Origin: Tulasnella sp. 424
Lineage: Eukaryota > Basidiomycota > Agaricomycetes > Cantharellales > Tulasnellaceae
Reading direction: 5' to 3'
Length of the DNA: 64,000 bases
Assembly (NCBI GenBank): GCA_019633425.1
Contig: WSUB01000007.1
Location: 310,001-374,000 of the forward strand
Shown: positions 45,257-55,811 of the stretch, piece by piece
Position numbering within the stretch: position 1 is the stretch's first letter
How the letters are laid out: each line of letters starts with the position of its first letter
Program-made: the position numbers and the translations under genes
The notes under the pieces: generated by a model
The model's database searches: none
What the model saw: only the letters and a program-made list of their open reading frames with translations
Told to the model about the DNA's origin: nothing

Positions 45257-47344
45257 ATGAGCGCATCTCTGTATTCAACATGGATGGATACGGAGTTGCT
45301 TGTACAACCAGAGCAACAAATAGAGGAGCTCGCGGGAGACCTACAAGTCCCTGATCTGCCGATAATATCCGCGGGCTACGCTGATATCTATCACGGCGTC
45401 TGGACGAGGCCGGATGGCGTGCAAGTCGAAGTTGCTGTCAAAGAACTTAAGATCCTTATTCCGAGGAACAGACAAAGCGATCCAAAAGCTCTACAGAGGA
45501 GAACGGACATAGTTAGTATGATCAGATATCCGTATAGGGTACGGTCTCACATGGTTTGTGCTTGTGCCAGCGCATGAAACGGGAGGTGCTCGCCTGGAGC
45601 CAAACCACGCACCCGAACCTGCATCCTTTACTCGGCTATCGCTCGAAACCCCGCCCGCGACTCATTAGCCCTTGGTGTCGTCATGGCAATTTAACAGACT
45701 ACATGCTGAAAAATCCTGGCCTTTCCAAGCTTGACAAGCTCCGATTCGTACGTTCGCTTGGTTATTACCTTCTCGCCTAGCGACATTTCTCACAATGCCT
45801 CGCCAGATCCATCAAACAGGTCGTGCGCTTTTTCATCTCCACTCGCAAGCACATCCCATCTGCCACGCCGACATCAAGCCGGAGAACGTGCTTATTAACG
45901 ACTGCTGTGACGCCTCGCTTTCTGACTTTGGCTTGAGTCGGGTACTTCACGAATTTGATGGACCCAGCGGGCTTACGACCAGCGAGACGGTAAAAGGAAC
46001 TCTCAACTACATGGCTGGTGAACTTTTCATTGGGGAGAATGCCAGGCCAGGTCGTGAGACCGATGTCTATGCTTTCAGAGGTCTCATTCTAACTGTAGGT
46101 GCCTTCAAGTGGAGAATAAGGAACGAATTACTGAGCCCGGAGTCTGTGCTAGGTCATGAGCGGAAACGCTCCATATTTCAAGCTTCGTGGAGCCAACATC
46201 ATGTTGCAAGCGATGCAGTATTGGCCACCTAAACCAGAGGACCACCCGAATCTACCGCCTTCTGATCCCCTCTGGAGTCTAATACGCCGTTGCTGGAGCA
46301 AGACTCCCTCGGCCCGGCCTACGATGCGAGAGGTTCTCGGGGAGGTTAGTGTTTACGAAAGTTCGACTTTCGACGCCGATACTGATTTATGCACTCTGTT
46401 GACCCAGCTGGATGGTTACACCTATGTTATCCGATCTAGTTCCGAGCTGATACCTCGTGCTCCGTCCGTTGTTCAAACCGATGTGGGAGAAGGCTTTAGC
46501 CTGAACCTCCATGTAAGCGGACCGTATCCTACTACTCCGTCGTGATTTCAGCTATGTCTGACTTACATACTTAGACTCAAAATGCACCTTCTCAAGGAGA
46601 ATTCTTAGCCTTGCTAAGCCCCAGTCCTGTTCCAGTTGATGAAGCTTCCGTTGCTAATCTCATCAGCGCTCTCCACGACCTCGGAGAATTCTTCCAATCT
46701 GACGAAAGCCCGAACCTCCATGTAAGCGGATCGTATCCTACTACTCCGTCGTGATTTTAGCTATGTCTGACCTATATACTTAGACTCCAAACGCACCTTC
46801 TCAAGGACAATTCTTAGCCTTGCTAAGCCCCAAGCCTGCTCCAGTTGATGAAGCTTCCGTTGCTAATCTCATCAGCACTCTCCACCACCTAGGAGAATTC
46901 TTCCAATCCGACGAACCGTCCCGTCCAGGATTATCGGCAGAGGAACGCGTAGCCTTGATCCTTAATCGCTCGCTGGGCCGGGCGGCTGGATTTGAAGAGA
47001 ACACGGGTCAGGAGGTTGCATTCCCCGATTGGCAGGTCAGTTCAATCGGTATTCCTGGTGCTCATGGACCTTTCGCACAAATATTCTCCTACCCCCAGAA
47101 CACAATGGATCACCTGGTGATGAGCCTCGGGGCAGACTCTGATCATAGCGAGTCTCTCCGTGACGAAGGGACAGTAGCCGCACCGCGAACCTCGCCACCT
47201 CACCCTTACAACTCCAGCAATGAGGAGAATGGCGCGTTCCCTCCGGAGGAAGGTGGGTCGACTAAACGGCGGAAGAGCCTTCGTAACCTCCTTGGATCGA
47301 AGCTATCTCGCAAAAACGGTCGCCCTGAGAGGCGTCGTCCGTGA
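45257..47344 (+). CDS. Chimeric protein: TKL-like kinase fused to Tao3 C-terminal tail
   Basis: Kinase exons join in frame: start MSASLYSTWMDTELLVQ; ISAGYADIYHGVW (degenerate glycine loop), VEVAVKELK (Lys), HPNLHPLLGYRSKPRPRLIS, WCRHGNLTDYML, then IHQTGRALFHLHSQ, catalytic loop ICHADIKPENVLI (Arg of HRD replaced by Ala, Asp kept), LSDFGLSRV, YMAGELF (APE altered), DVYAF, VMSGNAPYFK and RRCWSKTPSARPTM. After FSLNLH a 62-nt intron (46513-46574) leads to a 147-nt exon, an almost identical 62-nt intron (46722-46783), and a last exon 46784-47344 that is a copy of the Tao3 tail (DEASVANL, EERVALILNRSLGRA, KRRKSLRNLLGSKLSRKNGR). No stop interrupts it, and indels against Tao3 are multiples of three. 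A kinase ending near 46545 plus a Tao3 pseudogene is the alternative. Confidence 0.62.
46513..46930 (+). repeat. Tandem 209-nt intron+exon duplication
   Basis: Unit 1 is 46513-46721, unit 2 is 46722-46930. Each holds a 62-nt GTAAGC...TAG intron and a 147-nt exon beginning ACT-CAA/CCA-AAC/AAT-GCA. As 147 is 49 codons, the copy adds a repeated peptide (NAPSQG[EQ]FLALLSP then DEASVANLIS) in frame. Confidence 0.85.
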
Positions 47345-47966
47345 TCTCTGTCCGATTGTATCTCCTTGTATTCTACTTAAACCGCGTTTCCTTTTACCTT
47401 GGTTTCCTTTTTCCCTACTGCAGTACTGGTACCTGCTTTTCCTCACGTCTTCCCGTCCAGCTCTCTCACATCATGTTACCGTATTTTGAACTAACTTAGG
47501 CAGCTCTAATAATTGGTAGATCAAACATGCTCCGTATACGTGATTTTCGGCAATGCATTCGTTATATCAAAATCGGCTGATACTATAGGTGTGATAATTC
47601 AAAACATTCGGGCTTGTAGATGATGTGAAACATGTCCGGACTACTTGGGACGGATACCACAAGACTATCTCCTATTCTTGCGCCCCCGCCCGGCAGGCGT
47701 CTTATTAGGAGGTGCCTTGGAAGGACCTTCTTGGGCTGCAGGCGTGGGCGGCTCCGAGCCGTCAAGTACGCGGTCGACAATCCTTTGAATGACATCTTCA
47801 TCCGGCATGGTAAGATTCCTCCTGGACTCTTCCTTGACGACCTGTGGAAGGGAAGGGTATGTGCTAACAGGGAAGCCCATCTGTCCCATCGATGACGAAT
47901 GTCAATGCCGACAGATCACGGAGCTTGGATGATAAAAACTCACAGCATCCAGTTTGCCAATAAGCC
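46848..47966. repeat. Direct segmental duplication, right unit
   Basis: Partner of 43412-44541. It carries the copied TAO3 tail (now the last exon of the chimeric kinase), the copied intergenic region 47345-47664, and the genuine last exon of the PB1 gene. Confidence 0.88.
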
Positions 47967-50317
47967 TCTCGGAGCGCTCGTGGTACGGACCACGATGCTT
48001 GGCCGGCCCTGATGTCGGGGTTTCTGCAGGGAAGACATGAATGGGGCCCTCATCGTCCGAGGAACCGGGTGGTACAGGTTGCCCAGACGTTGGTGGCTCG
48101 AAGAAACTGGGAATGTCCGTGGGTCGAACTGGTCTTGGAGGTTCAATTTCCTCCTCCTCTTCGTCTTCTTCGCTATCACGCTCTTGTTCCCTTTCCTGAG
48201 CTTGATGAGCCGCAAACACCGCCTCGAGCGAATGTTGCAAATTCCCATACTCAGGATTCCTATATTAGTGATTGTTACATAAGGTTTAGGATTATTACGA
48301 TTCGGCTTGAGTATCTACATACCCCTTCTGACGAAGAGCCCTTCTCTCTTCCCGCTCACGCCTCTCAGCCTCACGCTGTGCCCGGAATGCAGCTTTTTCC
48401 ATCTTATAAAGTTGTTTAGCTGCCTCCAATTTCTCTCTATCAGCTGCAGTCGGAAGACTCGCTGAGTTGCGGAATGGAGTAGTAGAATTCGCACCGGAGT
48501 AATGTTGTTGCTGCGGGCTTGAAGAATCGAAGGTTGGGCGTGTCTGAGGAAGAGGCCCTTGCGGGGCTGGATACTGTCCATAAGCGGGTTGGTCGTATTG
48601 GGGCCGCGTACTAGTGGGGCGTGGGGCCTGAGCCGGGGGTCCACCAAAGAAGGAACCGATGGGTGGAGGTCCAGGAGCTGGGACGACAACTGGTTGCTGG
48701 TAAGCACCGTAAGGCACGAATGGCGGTGGACCTTGTTCATTGGGTCGAGAATGCATTTGAACAGGAGGAGGTGCCATTTGAGGGGGAGGTGCCATTTGGG
48801 GGGGAGGCGCAAACGGCGGGCGATTCGCATCTCTACCGAATGTATCCTGGCCGTAGAAGGAATTCGGTCTTGGCTGGGGTTGATGTTGGGATTGATGCAG
48901 GGGTTGGGACTGCTCGCGAGCCTTCGGTTGCTTGGGAGCTGAACCGAAGAACGGCATTTCCGACTTCTTGCTACGAGTCTGCCTTTGCTGAGGGATGTGC
49001 GCGCTCAGTTGCGATAGAACCGAGTTCAAAGACGACCCGACGGCTTTGGCAGTGTCCTCTATGGCGGCTTTCGCGTCTTCCATGGCAGCTTCTGCCGAAG
49101 CAGGATCAACGACGCCATACTCGTTGCGGACGTACGTTCCATCCGAGGCACGTTTCATGACAAGACTGAGTTTCGACATCACCTCCGCGATGTCATTGTA
49201 TATCGACGGCATTGACGAGTGAGCTGGGTTCGGAGAAGCCGGCGAGGAAATATCGAGCTCCCCATCAGACGTGGGAGTGTCGACGACTGTCGGACCGGTC
49301 TCCCGTCTGCTGAAAGGAACCTGGGGTATAGGTTTCTCAAGCATGGGAGTGGAATCCCGGGTGTTAAGACTAAAGGGGCGGTTGTTGTCTCTGGGGAGGT
49401 CGAGGACGATTGGGGCATCCTTTGTCTTGCGCCTGTCGCGGTCGGTGTTAAGACTAAAGGGGCGATTCTGGTCTCTGGGGAGGTCGATGACGATCGGAGC
49501 GTCCATCGTCTTGCCCCGGTCACGGTCTCTCCTCTCAGGGAGCCTGTCGGCAAGTCTCTCGGCGAACTTCTCTTTGCCCTTCTTAGACTTGGGTTGAGGT
49601 GCCCGAACCGGGGATGGAGAGCGGGCTCGGCTGGCCCGAGCGCGTTGTTCTTCGACGATGCCGGTAGACCCCGTCCTTGACGGGACTTCCTCGATCCTCG
49701 CTTCGCTGATCGCTGGACTCGCGCGACGGCCAGGAGGTTCAGGAATGTAGCTAAACTGTAAGCCAATGGAGTGGGGTTAGGTGCGACGCCTCATGACGCA
49801 CGTTGTGGGCGCAGGATGTACGTACCATGTTATGCATCAGGGGTTGAATGCCTATTCCGGGAGGTGCCGTGAAGACTGGGATTCCCATTGGTGTGTCCGG
49901 CAGGGAGTCGTTCTCGACGTCGTCCCAACCATGACCTCCCAGCATGCCAGAGTCGGGAGAGTTGGGTCCCAGGGGGTCATCATCCACCTGCGGGATCGTG
50001 TCGCTCAGCCTGTTCCTTCCTCCTCCTCCAGCTTCCGGTCTCGGGAGTCTCTTGACGAAGAACTTGAACGGCGTCCCAGCAGCAAGAGCCTTGGCTTCTT
50101 GCTCATAAAAGTCTCGTAGTTCTTCGCCGGTACTGATAGTGATGGAGTCGTTGTCGCTGTCGATGTACGACACAGCAATCTCGTTGGCCGCGAGCCTGTA
50201 GCCGCTGAACAGCGATTCGACCTTGGTTGCGATTTCGTGCCATTTGGGTTTGGACGGGAAGGTGACTTTACGAGTGACACCCTCCTGTGGGAGGACAAAT
50301 TTGAAAGTAACCGCCAT
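47665..50317 (-). CDS. PB1-domain protein
   Basis: Four exons: 49826-50317, 48323-49755, 47944-48259, 47665-47880. The first exon is a PB1 domain at the extreme N-terminus: MAVTFKFVLPQEGVTRKVTF (with the basic-cluster Lys), WHEIATKVESLFSG, and the acidic OPCA-type IDSDNDSITISTGEELRDFY; PB1 domains pair head-to-tail with other PB1 proteins. The middle is disordered, with a duplicated block (DAPIVIDLPRDQNRPFSLNT and DAPIVLDLPRDNNRPFSLNT) and Pro-Met repeats (MAPPPQMAPPPVQM). A helical segment SIYNDIAEVMSKLSLVMKR follows, and a charged coiled coil KAAFRAQREAERREREERRA. The C-terminus ends KTPAGRGRKNRR. No catalytic domain; probably an adaptor. Named orthologue not recognised. Its last exon is duplicated as a pseudogene at 44235-44541. 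Confidence 0.75.
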
Positions 50318-50593
50318 CGTTGGCCACGGGCCAGTCAACGTGTACTGCGAGGAGTGATTGTGGTTGAGGACAACAAGACAACGGGGGCGGTGGTGAGATA
50401 AAGGACTGGGGCCTCTTCCCACGCCTGTGGCGTTTCTCCGCTGAATCCAGACCCATCCGATCATTCGTTAAAAGTCAAAAAGGATCCGACGAAGTACGCG
50501 TGAAAAACAGAACCGAGTTGGAACGCCCAAAGACATGATTATTTTCAAACAACAACATAGCAAAACAAAGCAAAAAAAAAGGTAATCGATTTT

Positions 50594-52075
50594 TTACGCG
50601 AAGATGGATAACCTGGGGTCGATGCCCTCGCCGGGGTCGTTGAAGCGGTAGTTGATGTTCAAAGCGCTAATTTGCTTAATCTCCTCATCCGAGAGGTCGA
50701 AATCTGTGCACTTGAAGTTCTCGAGAACACGGCTCTCGCTGTTGGACTTGGGGATGACGGCAACGCCACGCTGAGTGGCCCATCTCAGGAGCACCTGTGC
50801 ATTGGCTGTTTTACAAGCAAACCCTGTCAGCTCGAGCTTTCCATCTCATCCAGCGGCGCAGACTCACTCTTTCCATGCTTTTGGGCAATGGAGGCGATGC
50901 TTTGTTGTCCTGTCAGTAAGCTGGTAACTTCCCCGTGCATGTTGAGCTCGGCCCAGCTCTGAGGACCAAACGAGCAGTAGGCGGTGACAGCAATGCCCTG
51001 ACTTTGAGCGAATTTGACGAGTTGCTCCTGGGTCAAGTATGGGTGGTGTTCGACTTGGAGAGCCGAGACGGGCTTCTTGGCGTAGCGGAGGACGTCGATG
51101 AGGAGTCCGCCGTTGAAGTTGCTGAACAAACGACCAATTTAGCTCTGAATGCCCAGTCGAGTTTCCAGAGTCATGAGACGAACCTAACACCGATGTCCCT
51201 GGCGAGACCCTCGTCGACAAGCTCCTCCATAGCCTCCCAAGTTTCCCGGATTGGGGTGTTCTCTGGAGGGAGGATTCGGTGGGTCAGCCGATTCGCCTCT
51301 TGAAAGGCCAGGGACAAGCTACTCACGGAGGTAGACCTTGCCATCGTCACCGAACCACTCGGGTGGGTACCGGTGTGCCGGGTCGACGTATTCGAGGGCA
51401 ATGGGGAAGTGGATCAAGCTAAAATTATCCGGGGGTTGGTTAGCGCCAATAGGGAAACCTGCCGCAGCGTATTTGCTCACTAGAGATCGAAGTAATCAAG
51501 ACCCCAGTCGGCGAGCTGCTTCTTGGCGAGAGCCTTGACATGTTCGCGCTTGTGGAAGGTATTCCACAACTATAATCGATGAGTTAGTGCTGCATTTCGC
51601 GGTATCGTACGCTATTCTTGCCTTGGAGGTGACGACTGCGCAAGCGCTGGGTCAGCTTAAGTCTAAAGCCAAGAGGCCCAGCCCGTTACTTACAGACTTC
51701 CTCCCTCTTGACGATTCCCTCGGCAATAGCGCGCTTCAAGCCCTCTCCGGCCTCTTTCTCGTTGCCGTAGTCACCGGCGCAGTCAAGGAGGCGGTAGCCA
51801 GCTTTGAGAGCAGCGACGACGGTGTCGGCGCAGGTGGCCTTGGTGACTTTCCAAAGCCCAAAGCTGAACAGGATTGATTCATCAAGACCTGAATGTCCTC
51901 TATGCTTCCACAAGTACGTACCCAACAAGTGGCATCTGGGTGGGCAGACGCGGGGGAGATCGACATCGAGGTTAGCGAAACAACTCATTTCCGCCCGATC
52001 GAGCTAGATGACAATCCTCAGGGGATTACCCAGCCCACTAACCTTTGCACCAGACTTCAATGCGATGGTTGCCAT
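50594..52075 (-). CDS. XYL1: Aldo-keto reductase, D-xylose reductase type
   Basis: NAD(P)H-dependent reductase of the AKR2 group; yeast and fungal relatives reduce xylose to xylitol in the cytosol. Start [11 protein letters not shown] at 52075; exon 1 is 33 nt, exon 2 is a 14-nt micro-exon (51922-51935, MPLVG), followed by FGLWKVTK. Active-site tetrad: Asp and Tyr in [11 protein letters not shown], Lys in VTSKLWNTFH, His in [11 protein letters not shown]. Substrate/cofactor segments: [59 protein letters not shown] SFGPQSW, and the coenzyme loop [14 protein letters not shown] with conserved Lys, Ser, Asn and Arg. The C-terminus [19 protein letters not shown] is typical. About 320 aa. Strict sugar preference cannot be told from sequence. 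Confidence 0.88.
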
Positions 52076-52617
52076 ACTGACTTGCAGATAGTAAACGGTA
52101 GAATGTGTCGTACGATGGATAGGAGGGGAGAGAGAGAGAAGTCGGTCAAGACTGCGATGGGACTTTGAGATTTAGTCCGAGTACTTATAGGTCGGATGAA
52201 CCGGGGCTTGGAGCGAGCGAGAAGTGAGAGGAATTGAACGGCCGGAGATCTGTTGGGTTTTGGATTTTACCGAATCGGTAGTCCGCTCCGAGTCCCCTTT
52301 TGACCATTCCGCCGGGACATCCCTCTCGCGCCTCCCAAGACGTCGCGCGGTCATCCCGCCTCTCCCCCACGCTATTATCCAATCCAATGCCGTCCCGGAT
52401 CATCCGATGTCAATCACGAGACAGCTTTCATTTTTCGTCAATTGATTTTCCTACTACTACAAAGCTATTTGGAGTTAACATGAGGCAGTTCACTTTAGTG
52501 TCAGGACTCCGGAGGAACGTCGGGCCCGCCCGGCTCGGTCGACAGACAAAGTCAGGCTCAAGGAAGGTGCAATGATCAATGTCTCATGAAACCTTCAGGC
52601 AAACTCGATGTCTTCTA
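52076..52617. promoter_or_regulatory. Upstream region of XYL1-type reductase
   Basis: 540 bases between the reductase start and the GNL1 stop, both on the minus strand; it carries the reductase promoter and the GNL1 3' region. C/T-rich stretches occur at 52300-52390. No gene or clear motif seen. Confidence 0.4.
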
Positions 52618-55031
52618 TTACGAGTCGGAATCATCCTCCTCGAGGCTTAACGCCCCGAACTTTCCTCCAAACCGTAGAGTTTGACCTTGGCTCGGGTGTT
52701 CCTCCTCACTCTCGTCCGTATCCTCCTCGTCCTCCACGTGGTCTTCTCCCGAATTGTCTTCATCTCCGCTTCCTTCAGCCTCTTCTTCCAGTTCACTGTC
52801 ACCCGATTCGTCTTCCTCGTCTTCGCTCGAGACCTCACCGGTGGAAGTCGGGCGATCCTTGTCACGCACATCGGTGATCCAAATTCCCCGTCCGTCATTT
52901 GTGTCTTGACTTGGCAACGTCACATTGTCCGATGATAAGGGTGGTTCGAAAGCCCAGAGCACTCTTCCGTCCGCCAGTAAGCGAAGGACTGTAGAGAAAG
53001 GAGGCGTCTTCAGCCCCTGATAGAGCTAGCGTCGCACCGGATACCCCGGTATTGTTCAGCTTGAATTGAACTTACTGTAATTACCGGCCCGATTGACGTC
53101 TGGTCGCCCCGCTTTCGCCGTTAACCATCCTTTGCCATTCGCGTACGCCGTCATAATATCCATCGCAGTCCACTTCCCTGTAGGGTCGTCCACCTTGATA
53201 GGTCGCGGCTGCCCTGTCCGCCAGGTTCGCTTGTCTTCGATCTGCTCCTCATCCTCGGACGGATGTCGCAGCGAAAATAGCGTTTCGAGAGGGATGAGAT
53301 TCGAAACAAACGAAATGCAGGAGGCCATAGAGGCCATTTGACTGATGGGAAGGATCGCACAAAGGACTTGGAGCTCCATTGGCACCAGGTTTGGAAGGAC
53401 CAGCCCAGGACAGTCCACAAGACGTAATTCGGGAGACCAGAAGAGAGTTTGGAAATGCTTGGTCTAATCACATAGGAGTCAGATTCGCCGAAAGTCGGGT
53501 CGAGAAGACGGGTCGAGAAGTTGGGCAAGAATAGACCTTACCTTTCCGGGGGTGCGAGACGCTTTTACCTTGATTGTCCCGAAAAGGGCGTTTAGAAGCT
53601 ACCAAAAATACCGCAGTCAGCTTCTCTGGCAGTGGCGATGGAATATACACCCCGTACACTGCTCTTTCCAACATTTGGTTGTCCAATTAACCCGATGGTC
53701 AGAGGCTCTAGAACTTCTTTCATCTCCTGTTCTTCGCTACCCTCTCCCTCCTCTTCCTGGAAGCCCTTCTCGTCGCTCTTGACGAAGACAGGCTCGCTGT
53801 CCTGGTTCGCAGCGATTTCGCCTTTGCGGACCACGTTCCAGTTTACGACTTTTCGGACTCGAGGTTGCCATTTCGCCAACTTCGCTGCATCGTCCTTGAT
53901 CCGGTCCGGTGGAGCTAGCAGCTCTTGGTGGGAAAGCTCCATGGCATCGATAAGGTCCGACAGGTACTGTGGTGGTATGTGAGGTAGATGTTTGACTCGA
54001 GAGCCTGGGCCGGGCCGTGGTGAAGCGAAAATCAGCATATTCACGAGACGGACCGCGCTAAGTCAGAGAGGACCTGCCTTTCCCAACTTGGATCCGGTAA
54101 CTCTTCACCCCAACGATCTTAGCATCAGGGTACTGTGTCTTGAGCCACGCTTTCCAACGATTGACACGGTCTGGTCCAACAAGATCGATCTTGGTGAGGA
54201 CGAGGATAATCTTGCGTGGGGGTCGCAAGGTTGAGAGGTACGCATGCAATGAAGGTGGATAGTGTAACGGCGGGCAACGAGCGTCGAGCAAGACTAGAAG
54301 GATCGAAGAGAGCTCTGTTACGCGCCAGCTATGGAGGATGTAAATGAGTATCCCTTGTGAGTGTATACGACACAAGAGAACGCTCACAGCTGACGCCATA
54401 CTTCCAAGTTCTGCTCGTAGAACGTCGGGGACCTCATTGTGAGTTCCTTGATACGACGGGCTTCAAACTCCTCCTTCACATGATCATCTGCATCAGCTGG
54501 AGGGCTGTCTGGTAGATTAACCTCCCGGTGTCTCCATCTATCGATCTTTTCCTCCGTTTCCGCTCTCCATTTTTCAAACATGACCTCTTCGTTTCTTTCC
54601 ACCTCTTCTTTGCTCATCTCGTACCGCCATTTCGGACGCTTTGGCGTCGTGAGGTCGTCCGATCCCTGCTGGTGTACGACGCCAATGTCGAAATGCTTCT
54701 TAGTGGGGTCGATTGGACGCGGAAGAGGCTCGTTCGACGCCTTCTCCCTCCACAATGCGAGGAACTCGGGCGAGACTTTGCGGAAGGCGGATTGAAGTTT
54801 TCGGGTCGACTCGATTTTAGCCGCAGCGTTTTGAGCGGCCGTGGAGACGTTTGGATCGTCTGAGCGCAATCGAGCCTGATGTTGAGCTTGGGCTCGACCT
54901 CCTCGACCTCTCCTCCGGTTCGGTCCTCCATGTGAGGGTGGTGGTTTTTCGATTTCTCCGCGCTTGATAGCTCGTTTCTCTTGAAGAGCTTCCTTTCTCT
55001 GCTTTCCCGATATCGGTTTCTTTCGAGCCAT
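52618..55031 (-). CDS. GNL1: GTPase GNL1 (circularly permuted, YlqF/YawG type)
   Basis: Member of the GNL1/HSR1 branch of circularly permuted GTPases, relatives of which act in ribosome biogenesis. Start MARKKPISGKQRKEALQEKR at 55031, the conserved basic N-terminus. Then MRSPTFYEQNLEVWRQLWRV (join at about 54384/54333), the G4 motif first (LVLTKIDLVG), a helical insert, G1 GQPNVGKSSLLNALFG (joined by an intron that splits GKSS from LLN), KASRTPGKTKHFQT and G3 LVDCPGLVLP. This G4-G5-G1-G2-G3 order is the permuted signature. The C-terminus is a very acidic tail (SSEDEEDESGDSELEEEAEG) ending LSLEEDDSDS. Its first ~550 coding bases plus promoter are duplicated at 61757-62690. Confidence 0.9.
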
Positions 55032-55811
55032 GTGTGTGGTAGTAAGGCAAGGTGGTTGGGTTCGGGTCTTATGATGGTAAGTGAGGTAAGGGTTCGGATG
55101 AGCTCATGTGGCGCTTTGTCCCACGACGACTGAGGTAAGCTTCTAGCAAAACTGTCCCGTTGCTTCCTCTCCACCGCTTGTCTTAGGTCCGCCGACGCAA
55201 ATTGTGGATATCGCCCAACCGTTTTCGTTGGGCGTTTTAGAGTTACCGCCGGGCGAAACTATGGACATCGCTGATCGAAATTCTGAGCATACGATTGTCG
55301 CACTGCGGCACACATGTTGGGATAAAGGTGTACGAAGAACGCGCGATCACTTGTAGCCCAGGTTGATCTCTTCGGATGCGAAAGCCCGAAACACGAAACC
55401 GAGTAGCAAGCACCGTCTTCGCAAGTCCGATAGATAGAGCCTTAGTGAGACCGACAGCGGACTTGGTGGAAGCGAATCGAAGGGTTCAGGAGTCCAACGC
55501 TCTCTTATCTGCGGTACCGGATTCGCGGGTGAGATGGTGGCGTGCAACGAACATTCCAAGAGAGAAAAGGCCTCAAAAACGCTCATGACTGTTGCCACAC
55601 TTCCTTCGCCTCGAGGCAAAGCGCACAGCTGGGCACAGAGGAGAGCTGTACGAGCGCGGCGCGAGTGCTTCAGGGCTTCCCATGTTATAAGACCCTCAGA
55701 TTCACCACTCCGTCGCTCAAACCACCTCCTGTGGCTTCCTCCCCCTGGGCGAAGCACCTACCTGATCATCGAACCACCCCATCTTCGATCCTTTTTACGT
55801 TGAACCATTCG
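55032..55811. other. Region between GNL1 and kinase-TPR gene
   Basis: The left 230 bases (to about 55262) are the GNL1 promoter/leader and are repeated at 62460-62690. The remaining bases contain a minus-strand frame (55347-55757, 136 aa) with no recognisable features, which I do not call a gene. Confidence 0.4.

Noticed and set aside
55347..55757. 136-residue minus-strand frame
   Set aside because: No motif or codon signal; sits in spacer between the GNL1 leader and the kinase-TPR gene.
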